A DNA stretch of 64,000 nt. Source: Actinacidiphila yeochonensis CN732. GTDB lineage: Bacteria; Actinomycetota; Actinomycetes; Streptomycetales; Streptomycetaceae. Positions 42,747 through 52,000 of this stretch are shown here, piece after piece. The stretch is from NCBI RefSeq assembly GCF_000745345.1, contig NZ_JQNR01000005.1, positions 3,782,001 through 3,846,000 of the forward strand. The letters are read 5' to 3'. How positions within the stretch are numbered: position 1 is the stretch's first letter; each line of letters begins with the position of its first letter. The notes under the pieces were generated by a model. It was not told the origin of the DNA, ran no database searches, and worked only from the letters and a program-made list of their open reading frames with translations. The translations under genes were made by a program, and so were the position numbers.

Positions 42747-45554
42747 GTGACCCAATTGAATCGCAGGCGTTTCCTGTCCAGCGGGATCGCCGTCGCCGGT
42801 GGCGGTGTTCTCGGTACGCTCGGGCTGCCCGGTGTCGCCGACGCGGCTCCGGCGGATGCCGCGGGCGCCCGCCCCCTCCACGATGACGGCCACGAGGTCA
42901 CCAGCGGCTGGACGTTCACGGCGGCCGACGACACGACCGTGTCCGGTGGCGGGCTGGCCAGCGCGCAGCACGTAGCCGGCATGAAGCCGGCCGTCGTGCC
43001 GGGAACGCCGCTCACCAGCATGATCGCCAACGGCGAGTACCCCGATCCGCTGTACGGCCACATCGTGACCGACACGGTCCCGGACACCCTGAAGGACACC
43101 GGCTACTGGTACCGGGTCGCGTTCCCCGTGCCGCGGCTGATCCCGGGGCAGCGGTTCTGGCTGCGGTTCGAGGGCATCAACTACCTGGGGACGATCTGGC
43201 TCGACGGCACCCAGGTGGGCACCGTCGAGGGCGCGTTCAAGCGCGGTGTCTTCGACGTCACGGACATCGTGGCGAAGGCGGACGGCACCGCCCACCTCGC
43301 GGTGCTGGTCGGCAAGCTGGACTACGACGAGGGCCCGGCACTGCCGAGCTACACCAGCGGCGTGACCCGCGGCGGGCGCAACGGCGGCCCGACCGGGGTC
43401 ACCCTGAAGAACGGGCCGACGTTCTTCTGCACGTCGGGCTGGGACTGGCTGCCCACCATCCCCGACCGGGACCTCGGCATCTGGCAGCCGGTCACCTGGT
43501 CCACCACCGGGCCGGTCCGGCTGACCGACGTCCGCGTCGATCCCACCCTCTCCGAGGACCTGGGCACGGCCGACATCGCGGTCGACCTCGCCCTCGACAG
43601 CGCGTTCAGCACGTCCAGGGCCGTGGTGGTGAAGGGCTCCCTCGACGGCCGCGACTTCGAGCGGACCGTCACCGTGCCGGCCGGCACCTCCTCGATCACC
43701 GTGACGTCGAAGGAGATCGCCGCCCTGCGGCTGAACCGCCCGAAGCTGTGGTGGCCCAACGGCTACGGCGACCCCCACCGCTACCGGCTGACGATCGGGG
43801 TCGAGTCCGGGGGCCAGGTCCACGACGAGCGGACGGTCGACTTCGGCGTCCGGCGGATCGAGTACACCAAGCCGATCCAGTCGCCGTCCGGCTCCCTGGC
43901 CGACTGCCTGGCGATCACCGTCAACAACCAGCCGATCCTGGTGATGGGCGGCAACTGGGGCCTGGACGAGGCGCTCAAGCGCATTCCGCGGGAACGGTTG
44001 CGCGAGCAGGTGCGGCTGCACCGCGACGCCAACCTCAACCTGATCCGGAACTGGAACGGCCAGAGCAGCACCGAGGACTTCTTCGACGCGTGCGACGAGT
44101 TCGGCATCCTCGTCTGGCAGGACTTCTTCTGCTCGACCGAAGGCCCCCCGCCGGCGGACTTCGACCGCGACCTGGACAACATCCGGGAGTGCATCGTGCG
44201 CTTCCGCAACCACCCGTCGGTCCTGCTCTGGTGCGGCGGCAACGAGGGCCCGCCGCCGCAGACGCTCATCGACGGCCTGGACGCGCTGGTCGCCGAACTG
44301 GACCCCAAGCGGGCCGCGCTGACCAGCTCGGCCGGCGACACCGGCAAGGACGCGATCGCGGGGTACAGCTCGGGCGGGCCGTACCACTGGGTCACCCCGA
44401 GCACCCATTTCTCCCTCAACAACGGCACGCAGTGGCCGCCGTTCCACAACGAGGTCGGCTCGTACTCGATCCCGACGCTGGAGTTCATCCGGAAGATGCT
44501 CCCCGAGGCGTCGTGGGAGCACCCGGACGACTTCTGGGCCGACCGCGACGTCAACGGCAACGGGGGCAACGGCGGCGGCGCGGGCTACCTCAAGCTCACC
44601 GCGCAGCGGTACGGCGAACTGCAGAACCTCCCGGACTTCGCCCGCAAGTCCCAGCTGATGAACTACGAGTGCATCAAGGCGATCTACGAGTCGCGCGCCG
44701 CGAACATGGAGAGCGCCGGGGAGGGCAGGCCCTACCCGAGCACCGGCGTGGTCATGTGGATGACGAACCCGGCGCAGCCCAGCTTCGTCTGGCAGATGTA
44801 CAGCCACGACCTTGAGGCGCACTCGTCGTTCTACGCGGTCCAGCACGCGTGCCGGCGGGTCAACGTGATCCTCAACAGCCAGACCCTCGACGTCGTGGTG
44901 GCCAACCACACCCGGGCCGCGGTGCGGGGCACCGTCGCCGTCACGCTGTACGGCCTGGACGGGGCGGCGTTCGCCGGCACGTCCCTGCGCGTCGACGGGG
45001 CGGCCGCGGCCGACCACACCGTGGTCGGCGGCATCGCGGCGCAGTTGGGCACCGCGCCCTCCGATGTCGCCTTCGTCCGGCTGTCGTTCGGGGACGAGCA
45101 CGGCGTGGAGCTGGTGCGCAACTTCTACTGGGTCGAGAACCCGGCCCGGGCCGCCGGGTTCGTGAGCCTGGACGACGCGCCCGCGGCCGCCGTCTCCGTC
45201 GTGGCCGACGCCCGCCACGGGCAGGACGGCCTCGACCTGACGGTGGAGGTCGAGAACACCGGCCGGGCGGTGGCGCTGATGACGCACCTGCAGCTGTACG
45301 ACACCCGGACCGGTGAACGCGTCCTGCCGGCCACGTTCAGCGACAACTACCTGAACCTGGCGGCCGGTGAGTCCAGCACCGTGCGGGTGCGGCTGGACGA
45401 CGAGCAGGTCCGGAGCCACCCGTCCCTCGGCGTACGGGTCGACGGCTGGAAGATCGACCAGGACGCCTCCCGGTTGCGGGGCCACGGAGTGGCCGTCACC
45501 TTCAACCAGGCGGCGCTCTCCACCCACCCGGCGACGAAGACCTTCGCCGGGTAG
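42747..45554 (+). CDS. Tat-exported GH2 exo-glycosidase (exo-beta-D-glucosaminidase/mannosidase-like)
   Basis: A 935-aa protein with a twin-arginine leader (NRRRFLSSGIAVAGGG). GH2 domains are in order: the sugar-binding domain (TGYWYRVAFPVPRLIPGQRF, INYLGTIWLDGTQVGT), an Ig-like domain, the TIM barrel (NLIRNWNGQSSTEDFFDACD, VLLWCGGNEGPPPQ with the acid/base Glu) and C-terminal beta domains. The layout is close to exo-beta-D-glucosaminidases such as CsxA; beta-mannosidase is the alternative. GTG 42747 follows GGGAG. It is regulated by the LacI-type operator upstream and ends at a strong terminator. Confidence 0.87.
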   Translation: MTQLNRRRFLSSGIAVAGGGVLGTLGLPGVADAAPADAAGARPLHDDGHEVTSGWTFTAADDTTVSGGGLASAQHVAGMKPAVVPGTPLTSMIANGEYPDPLYGHIVTDTVPDTLKDTGYWYRVAFPVPRLIPGQRFWLRFEGINYLGTIWLDGTQVGTVEGAFKRGVFDVTDIVAKADGTAHLAVLVGKLDYDEGPALPSYTSGVTRGGRNGGPTGVTLKNGPTFFCTSGWDWLPTIPDRDLGIWQPVTWSTTGPVRLTDVRVDPTLSEDLGTADIAVDLALDSAFSTSRAVVVKGSLDGRDFERTVTVPAGTSSITVTSKEIAALRLNRPKLWWPNGYGDPHRYRLTIGVESGGQVHDERTVDFGVRRIEYTKPIQSPSGSLADCLAITVNNQPILVMGGNWGLDEALKRIPRERLREQVRLHRDANLNLIRNWNGQSSTEDFFDACDEFGILVWQDFFCSTEGPPPADFDRDLDNIRECIVRFRNHPSVLLWCGGNEGPPPQTLIDGLDALVAELDPKRAALTSSAGDTGKDAIAGYSSGGPYHWVTPSTHFSLNNGTQWPPFHNEVGSYSIPTLEFIRKMLPEASWEHPDDFWADRDVNGNGGNGGGAGYLKLTAQRYGELQNLPDFARKSQLMNYECIKAIYESRAANMESAGEGRPYPSTGVVMWMTNPAQPSFVWQMYSHDLEAHSSFYAVQHACRRVNVILNSQTLDVVVANHTRAAVRGTVAVTLYGLDGAAFAGTSLRVDGAAAADHTVVGGIAAQLGTAPSDVAFVRLSFGDEHGVELVRNFYWVENPARAAGFVSLDDAPAAAVSVVADARHGQDGLDLTVEVENTGRAVALMTHLQLYDTRTGERVLPATFSDNYLNLAAGESSTVRVRLDDEQVRSHPSLGVRVDGWKIDQDASRLRGHGVAVTFNQAALSTHPATKTFAG

Positions 45555-45577
45555 CGGGTAGCCGGCGGGAACACGCG

Positions 45578-45612
45578 GGTACGGCCGGCCGCCGACCACG
45601 GCCGGCCGTACC
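45578..45612 (+). terminator. 13-bp terminator hairpin after the GH2 gene
   Basis: GGTACGGCCGGCC (45578-45590) pairs with GGCCGGCCGTACC (45600-45612), starting 23 bp after the stop codon. Confidence 0.75.
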
Positions 45613-45705
45613 TGTCACCCGTCACCCGGGCTCCGGGTCGGTGTACCGCCTCGTGGTTTTTTCGGCCCGCGCGGCCAGGAGCCTTCCCGGGCCGCGCCTT
45701 CGGCG

Positions 45706-46542
45706 CTACAGGCCGGCGGCGACGCCTCGCAGGACCGATTCCAGATCACGCTCGCCCGCCGGGGTCTGCGCACCGTGCTCCAGAGCCCCTGCCATGAGCC
45801 GTGCCGGCAGGTCCCCGCCCACCAGCTCGGCCCAGGCCTCGTCTTCCGCCCGCAGGCCGTCGGTCAGGTCCGCAGGAGGGACCAGCCGCTTGGCGGCGGC
45901 GATGATCTCCGGGGACAGCGCGGCGATCTTCTCCGCGACCCCGTCGACGAACGCGTCCAGCTCGGCCGCGGGCACCGAGCGGTTGATCCACCCGTAGGCG
46001 GCAGCGGTGTCCGCGTCCACCACGTCCCCGGTGAGCAGCAGCTCCAGCGCCCGGTTGCGTCCGACCCGCTCGCGCAGGTACTGCGTGCCTCCGCCGCCCG
46101 GCACGATGCCCATCAGGACCTCGCTCTGTCCGATGCCCGCGGTCTCCCGCGCGGCGAAGGCCATGTCGGCCGCCGCGACGAACTCCGCGCCTCCGGCTCG
46201 CGCCGTGCCCGCCAGCTTGACGATCGTCACCTGGGGCTGGTGGCGCAGCAGCTCGCCGACCCCCTGGAAGAGGTTGGCGTCCGGGTTGCGGTCCGCGATC
46301 TCCCGCAGCCCGTCCAACTCGTCGAGGATGTGGATGTCGACGTGTGCGATGAAGAGCTCGGGGTTGGCGCTGGAGAACACGATGACGCGGACCGAGCGGT
46401 CGTCCCGCAGCGTCCCGAGAGCATCGTGCAGTTCACGGATCAGGGTTCCGCTGAGCACGTTGACAGGGGGATTGTCCAGGGTGATCCGCGCGACTCCGGC
46501 ATCGATCGCGACGCGGAGTGTCGTGTACTGGTCCAGGTTCAT
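45706..46542 (-). CDS. Enoyl-CoA hydratase/isomerase-family protein
   Basis: A 278-aa crotonase-fold protein: VARITLDNPPVNVLSGTLIR, the oxyanion-hole segments LFIAHVDIHIL and LAGTARAGGAEFVAAADMAF, and GIVPGGGGTQYLRERVGRNR. The position usually held by a catalytic Glu carries the GGGGTQY turn; whether both catalytic acids are present was not resolved. ATG 46542 is chosen on homology. It is divergent from an HxlR regulator with a 107-bp gap, which suggests control by that regulator. Confidence 0.85.
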   Translation of the reverse strand: MNLDQYTTLRVAIDAGVARITLDNPPVNVLSGTLIRELHDALGTLRDDRSVRVIVFSSANPELFIAHVDIHILDELDGLREIADRNPDANLFQGVGELLRHQPQVTIVKLAGTARAGGAEFVAAADMAFAARETAGIGQSEVLMGIVPGGGGTQYLRERVGRNRALELLLTGDVVDADTAAAYGWINRSVPAAELDAFVDGVAEKIAALSPEIIAAAKRLVPPADLTDGLRAEDEAWAELVGGDLPARLMAGALEHGAQTPAGERDLESVLRGVAAGL

Positions 46543-46649
46543 GAGCGTTCCAAGGTTTGCGGTGAGCCAGTAGGTTTGCGATGCATACCAACCCTGTGCT
46601 CGGCGTCGTGAACGGTCAATAACGCACTTCTCGACAACCAAGGATCTTG

Positions 46650-47042
46650 ATGGATACCAGCTCCTCGCCCCTGCCGCCCCGTGGCGCTCCGCGATTCAGC
46701 GCCGAGTGCCCGAGTCGGCCCATCCTCGACCAGATCTCCGACAAGTGGTCGATGATGGTCATGGCGGTCCTGGAGCAGCCGACGCGGTTCAACGAGATCA
46801 AGCGCCAACTGGAGGGCGTCACGCAGCGGGTGCTCACCCAGACGCTGCGCAGGCTGGAACGGAACGGAATGATCCGGCGCCGAGTGCTGGAGACCTCCCC
46901 ACCCGGCGTGGAGTACTCCCTCACACCTCTCGGTGAGTCGTTCCGCGGCCCTTTCACGCGCCTGTACGAATGGACGGTCGAGCACAGCGACGAGGTCCTG
47001 ACGGCGCAGTGCGCATTCGACGCGCGGGCATCGGGACAGTAG
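46650..47042 (+). CDS. HxlR-family regulator
   Basis: A 130-aa winged-helix protein of the HxlR class: an N-terminal Cys (FSAECPSRPILDQISDKWSM), the recognition segment (FNEIKRQLEGVTQRVLTQTL) and the wing (RRRVLETSPPGVEYSLTPLG). ATG 46650 follows AAGGA. The conserved Cys may be a redox or electrophile sensor, as in some relatives. It is divergent from the enoyl-CoA hydratase gene. Confidence 0.88.
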   Translation: MDTSSSPLPPRGAPRFSAECPSRPILDQISDKWSMMVMAVLEQPTRFNEIKRQLEGVTQRVLTQTLRRLERNGMIRRRVLETSPPGVEYSLTPLGESFRGPFTRLYEWTVEHSDEVLTAQCAFDARASGQ

Positions 47043-47151
47043 CCCCCGCCCACCACCCGACCGGCCGTCGTCGGCCGACCTGACCCGCGCGATCGGGGGC
47101 CGCGCGGAGCCGGTGCTCGTTCCGTGGGACTGCGGTGACGGCCCGGGGAGC

Positions 47152-47748
47152 TCAGCCGTTCGGCGGGGCGGTTCCGGGGTTGCTGCCGGGGTTGCTTCCG
47201 GGGGCGGTTCCGGGGGCGGTTCCCGGCGTGGCGGAGGTACGGCGGCGGCCGCGGGAGGCCGCGGAGCGGGGCGGTTCGGCGCGCATGTGGTCGCGTACGC
47301 GGGTCATGGTGTCGCCGAGACGGTTCAGGTCGTCCTCGGTCAGGGGGTCGAACAGCAGGCGGCGGACGAGCTGGACGTGGCCGGGCAGGATGCGCCGGAT
47401 GAGGGACCGGCCGTCCTCGGTGAGGGTCACCGCGGTCGCGCGGTCGTCGCCGGGGTCGGGCCCGCGGGTGATCAGGCCGGCCTTCTCCAGCAGTCCTGCC
47501 TGGTAGGTCAGGCCGCTGCGGCTGTAGACGATGCCGTCCGCCAACTGGGTCATGGTCAACGGACCGGTGGCGTCGGCGAGGCGGGCCAGCAGCTCGAACT
47601 GCGCGTAGCTGATGCCGCCGTCGGTACGCAGCTGCTGTTCGAGCTGGTACTGGAGGAGGCTGACGGACTCCAGCAGCGCGAAGTAGGTGTCCAGACGCCC
47701 GGGGTCGAGCGGCTGGGCACCGGCGGCGTCGGGGCGGATCTCGGGCAT
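47152..47748 (-). CDS. MarR-family regulator
   Basis: A 198-aa MarR protein: dimerisation helices (RLDTYFALLESVSLLQYQLE), the HTH (PLTMTQLADGIVYSRSGLTY) and wing (LITRGPDPGDDRATAVTLTE). A C-terminal tail repeats Gly-Thr-Ala-Pro and Gly-Ser-Asn-Pro units. ATG 47748 is chosen over the longer open frame. It is divergent from the oxidoreductase, with two matching palindromes between them. Confidence 0.88.
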   Translation of the reverse strand: MPEIRPDAAGAQPLDPGRLDTYFALLESVSLLQYQLEQQLRTDGGISYAQFELLARLADATGPLTMTQLADGIVYSRSGLTYQAGLLEKAGLITRGPDPGDDRATAVTLTEDGRSLIRRILPGHVQLVRRLLFDPLTEDDLNRLGDTMTRVRDHMRAEPPRSAASRGRRRTSATPGTAPGTAPGSNPGSNPGTAPPNG

Positions 47749-47825
47749 CCACCCAGGGTACGTACAGCGCATTCGCCGCACGGATCACAACAGAATGTGA
47801 CGGGCGCCACATCCTCGGCAGGAAA

Positions 47826-47873
47826 TGCTTCGCATTCGAAGCAAGTTCTCCCTCATGCTTCGAATGCGAAGCA
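47826..47873. promoter_or_regulatory. Twin MarR-type operators
   Basis: TGCTTCGCATTCGAAGCA (47826-47843) and TGCTTCGAATGCGAAGCA (47856-47873) are 18-bp near-palindromes, each the exact reverse complement of the other, 12 bp apart. They lie just before the oxidoreductase start and 78 bp from the MarR start. Confidence 0.75.
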
Positions 47874-47891
47874 AGTCCCCGAGGAGTGATC

Positions 47892-48824
47892 ATGAAGGCA
47901 GTGCGTTTCCACGCGTACGGCGACAGCGGCGTCCTGGTCCACGAGGAGGTGGACCGTCCGACGGCGGGGGCCGGCGAGGTGGTGGTGCGGGTGGCCGGCA
48001 CCACGTTCAACCCGGTGGACGCCCTCGTCCGCGCCGGCTTCATGCGCGAGGTGTTCCCGCTGGACCTTCCGCACACCCCGGGCGTCGACCTCGCCGGAGT
48101 GGTCGCGGACGTCGGCACCGGGGTCGGCGGGTGGAAGGCCGGCGACGCGGTCGTGGCGTTCCTGCCGATCGCCGGGACCGGAGCGGCCGCCGAGTACGCC
48201 GTCGCGCCGGCCGAGGTACTGGCCGCCGCGCCGAGGAGCGTCGACCTGGCCGACGCCGCGGCGCTGCCGATGCCGGGACTGACCGCCTGGCAGGCGCTGT
48301 TCGACCACGCGGACCTCCAGGCCGGGCAGACCCTCCTGGTCAACGGCGCGGGCGGGGCGGTCGGCGGGTACGCCGTCCAACTGGCCCACCGGGCCGGCGC
48401 CCTCGTCACCGCCACCGCCAGTCCGCGCAGCGCCGACCGCCTGCGCTCCTACGGCGCCGACCGGACGGTCGACCACACCGTCGCACCGCTGCCGCGGGCG
48501 GTGGCCGGGCAGCGGTTCGACGCGGTGCTGAACCTCACGCCCACCGGCCCGGAGGAGACCGCGGCCCTGGTGGACCTGGTCGCCGACGGGGGAGCGTTCG
48601 TCAGCGCCACCACCCCCGGGCCCGAGGACGCCGGGCGCGGCGTGCGCACGGCGCGGATCGTCGTCCGCGGCGACGCCGCCCAGCTCGCCGAGCTGGTGGC
48701 CAGGGTGGACTCCGGCGACCTGGAGATCGACATCGCGCGGCGGACCACGCTGGCCGACCTGCCCGCCGTCCACGAGGACGCCGCGGCCGGACGGCTGCCC
48801 GGCAAGACCGTCCTGATCCCCTGA
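47892..48824 (+). CDS. NADP-dependent quinone oxidoreductase (MDR/zinc-independent alcohol dehydrogenase family)
   Basis: A 310-aa MDR protein: GroES-like N domain (MKAVRFHAYGDSGVLVHEEV, GTTFNPVDALVRAGFMRE, PHTPGVDLAGVVADVGTGVG) and a Rossmann domain (GQTLLVNGAGGAVGGYAVQL). It lacks zinc ligands, like quinone reductases. ATG 47892 follows GAGGAG. The MarR-type boxes directly upstream suggest induction by an electrophile or phenolic compound, as for other MarR/quinone reductase pairs; that is an inference. Confidence 0.88.
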   Translation: MKAVRFHAYGDSGVLVHEEVDRPTAGAGEVVVRVAGTTFNPVDALVRAGFMREVFPLDLPHTPGVDLAGVVADVGTGVGGWKAGDAVVAFLPIAGTGAAAEYAVAPAEVLAAAPRSVDLADAAALPMPGLTAWQALFDHADLQAGQTLLVNGAGGAVGGYAVQLAHRAGALVTATASPRSADRLRSYGADRTVDHTVAPLPRAVAGQRFDAVLNLTPTGPEETAALVDLVADGGAFVSATTPGPEDAGRGVRTARIVVRGDAAQLAELVARVDSGDLEIDIARRTTLADLPAVHEDAAAGRLPGKTVLIP

Positions 48825-48846
48825 CCGCACCCTGACCGCACGCCGC

Positions 48847-48870
48847 CGGCCCCGGCGAGCGCCGGGGCCG
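48847..48870. terminator. Bidirectional terminator hairpin
   Basis: GGCCCCGGCG-type arm (from 48847) pairs with CGCCGGGGCC-type arm (to 48870) between two converging genes (oxidoreductase and dnaE). The next 120 bp is CGGTTCGGTCG-like simple sequence. Confidence 0.6.
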
Positions 48871-49033
48871 TGAAGCCGGCCCGGCGGCTCGGCCGTCCGG
48901 CGGTTCGGTCGTTCGGCGGTCCGGCGGTCCGGTCGTCCGGCGGTTCGGCCCTCCGGCCGCGCGGGGAAGGCGGCCGGACGACCGGCGGCCTTCCCCGACA
49001 GCGGGCCGGCGGGCTCCTATGCGGGCCTGCCGG

Positions 49034-52000
49034 TCACACCACGCCGATCCAGGCGTCGGCGCCGAAGGACGCCTTGATGTCGGACGCGACCGACATGGGG
49101 TCCACCAGGAAACCCAGCTCGTACACCGTGGTCTTCCTCGGCCCCTGCAACCTCACCCGCACCGGGCTCTCACCGGGGTGGGCGACGAGAATGCGCTTGA
49201 GCTCCTTGATCGCGGGCTCGCGCAGCATCGCGAACTCGCGGAAGGCCAGCTGGACGGGGGGCTTCCCGCCGCTCTCGGCGGAGCTGACGTCGAGTTCGAC
49301 CAGCTCCGCGCCGATGATGTTCATCGTGCCGTCGCGGTCCTGGGCCCGGCCGGTGATGGAGACGACGCTGTCGGGGATCAGGGCGTGGCCGACCAGCTGG
49401 TAGGTGGCGGGGAAGAAGCAGACCTCGACGTTGGCGTCCCGGTCGGCGAACTGCACGGCCGCCCACGCGTTGCCCTGCTTGGTCATCTTCCGGTCCACGC
49501 CGGTGATCAGCCCCGCGATCCTGACGGGCCCCTCCTGGCCGGAGGCGAGGAGTTCCGCCACCGTGGTGTCGCGGTTGCGGGCCAGGATGTGCTCGGTGCC
49601 GTCGAGCGGGTGCGCGGACACGTACAGGCCCAGCATGTCGCGCTCGATCGCCAGGAGCTGCTTGCGCGGCCACTCGGTCTCCGGGATGGGGAAGTCCAGT
49701 CCGAAGGCCGGGGTGCTGTCGTCCGGTCCGCCCAGCTCCGCGAAGAGGTCGTTCTGGCCGTAGGCCTCGGCCTTCTTGACCGGGATGATCGCGTCGACCG
49801 CCTCCTCGAACACCTGGGAGAGCCCCATCCGGGTGTGGCCGAGGGAGTCGAACGAACCCGCCTTGATGAGGGACTCCACGGCGCGCTTGTTCAGGACGGG
49901 GATGCTGACCTTGTCCAGGAAGTCCGGGAAGGAGGCGAACTTGCCCTTGGACTTGCGGGCGGCGACCAGGGCCTCGATCACGCCCTCGCCCACGTTCCGC
50001 ACCGACTTGAGGCCGAACCGGACGTCGTCGCCGACGGCGGTGAACTCCGCGACGGACGCGTTCACGTCCGGGGGCAGCACGTTGACGCCGCCCTTGCGGG
50101 CGTCGGCGAGGTAGACGGCCGCCTTGTCCTTGTCGTCGCCGACCGAGGTGAGCAGGGCCGCCATGTACTCGGGCGCGAAGTTCGCCTTGAGGTAGGCGGT
50201 CCAGTACGACACCAGCCCGTAGCCGGCGGTGTGCGACTTGTTGAAGGCGTAGCCCGAGAAGGGGAGCATGACGTCCCACAGGGCCTTGATCGACTCCTCC
50301 GAGTAGTTGTTGCCCGCCATGCCGCCGTGGAACTTCTCCCACTCCGCGGCCAGCACCTCGGGCTTCTTCTTGCCCATCGCCCGACGCAGCAGGTCGGCGC
50401 CGCCCAGGGTGTAGTCGGCCAGCTGGCGGGCGATCGCCATGATCTGCTCTTGGTAGATCAGCAGGTGGAACGTGTTGCCGAGGATCGGCTCCAGCGCGTC
50501 CTTCAGCTCGGGGTGGATCGGGTCGATGGCCTGCCGCCCGGTCTTGCGGTGGGCGTAGTTGGTGTGCGCGTTGGCCGCCATCGGGCCGGGCCGGTACAGC
50601 GCCAGGGCCGCCGCGATGTCCTCGAAGCGGCTGGGCTCCATCAGTTTGAGCAGCGTGCGCATGCCGCCGCCGTCGAGCTGGAAGACGCCGAAGGTGTCAC
50701 CGCGGGCGAGGAGGGCGTAGGTGTTCTTGTCGTCCAGCGGGATGTTCTCGGTGGTCAGGTCGATCCCGCGGTTCTCGCGGACGTTCTGGATCGCCTGGTC
50801 GATGACGCCCAGGTTGCGGAGGCCCAGGAAGTCCATCTTGACCAGGCCCATGTTCTCACATGACGGGTAGTCGAACCCGGTGATCTTCGCGCCGTCCTTC
50901 CGCATGTGCAGCGGAATGCGGTCGGTGAGCTTCGTCTTGGACAGGATGACCGCGGCGGCGTGCACACCCGTGTTGCGGATCAGCCCCTCGACGCCCTTGG
51001 CGCCGTCCACGACCCGTTTGACGTCCTGCTCGTTCTGGTACAGGGTGCGGATCTCGCCGGCCTCCCCGTAGCGGGGGTGCTCGGAGTTGAAGATGCCGTC
51101 GATGGGGATGCTCTTGCCCATGACGTCCGGCGGCAGCGCCTTGGTGATCCGCTCGCCGTGCGCGAAGGGGTAGCCCAGGATCCGCGACGTGTCCTTGATC
51201 GCGTTCTTCGCCTTGAGCTTGCCGAACGTGTTGACCAGGGCGGTGAACGCGTCCCCGTACTTCTCCACGACGTAGCGGACCATCTGGTCGCGCTTGCGGT
51301 CGTCGAAGTCGAGGTCGACGTCGGGCGGGTTGATGCGCTCGGGGTTGAGGAAGCGCTCGAAGAGCAGCCCGTGCTCGATCGGGCAGAGCTCCGTGATGCG
51401 CGTGGCGTAGGCGACGATCGAGCCGGTCGCCGAGCCGCGGCCGGGGCCGACCGGGATCTTGTTGTCCCGGGCGTACTTGCAGATGTCGGCGACGACGAGG
51501 AAGTACGAGGAGAAGCCCATCGGACCGATGACCTTCATCTCGGTCTCGAACCGCTCCAGCACGTGCTCGGGGATCGGGTCGCCGTAGCGCATCGCCAGGC
51601 CCTTGAGGACGTCCTTGCGCAGCCACGACTCCTGGGTCTCGCCCTCGGGGACGTCCGGGAACTGCGGCATCTCGTCCTTGTGGTCGAAGACCTCGTCGTA
51701 GGACCCGATCCGCTCCGCGATGAGCAGCGTGTTGTCGCACGCCTGCGGCAGCTCCGCGAACAGCTCCCGCATCTGCTCGGCGGTCTTGAGGTAGTAGCCG
51801 GTGCCGTTGAACTTGAAGCGGTTCGGGTCGTCCTTGTTCTTGCCCACCCCGATGCACAGCAGGTTGTCGTGGGCGTCCGCGTGCTCCTCCAGCACGTAGT
51901 GCGCGTCGTTCGTGGCCAGCAGCGGGATGTCCAGGTCCTTCGCCAGCCGCAGCAGGTCGGCGCGGACGTTGCGCTCCAGGTCCAGCCCGTGGTCCATCAG

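Noticed and set aside
42390..45599. 1069-aa minus-strand open frame opposite the GH2 gene
   Set aside because: A high-GC shadow frame; the plus strand encodes a complete, recognisable GH2 enzyme.
46543..46649. HxlR operator in the enoyl-CoA hydratase/HxlR gap
   Set aside because: Only a weak imperfect repeat (GGTTTGC and CATACC) is visible; not good enough to call.
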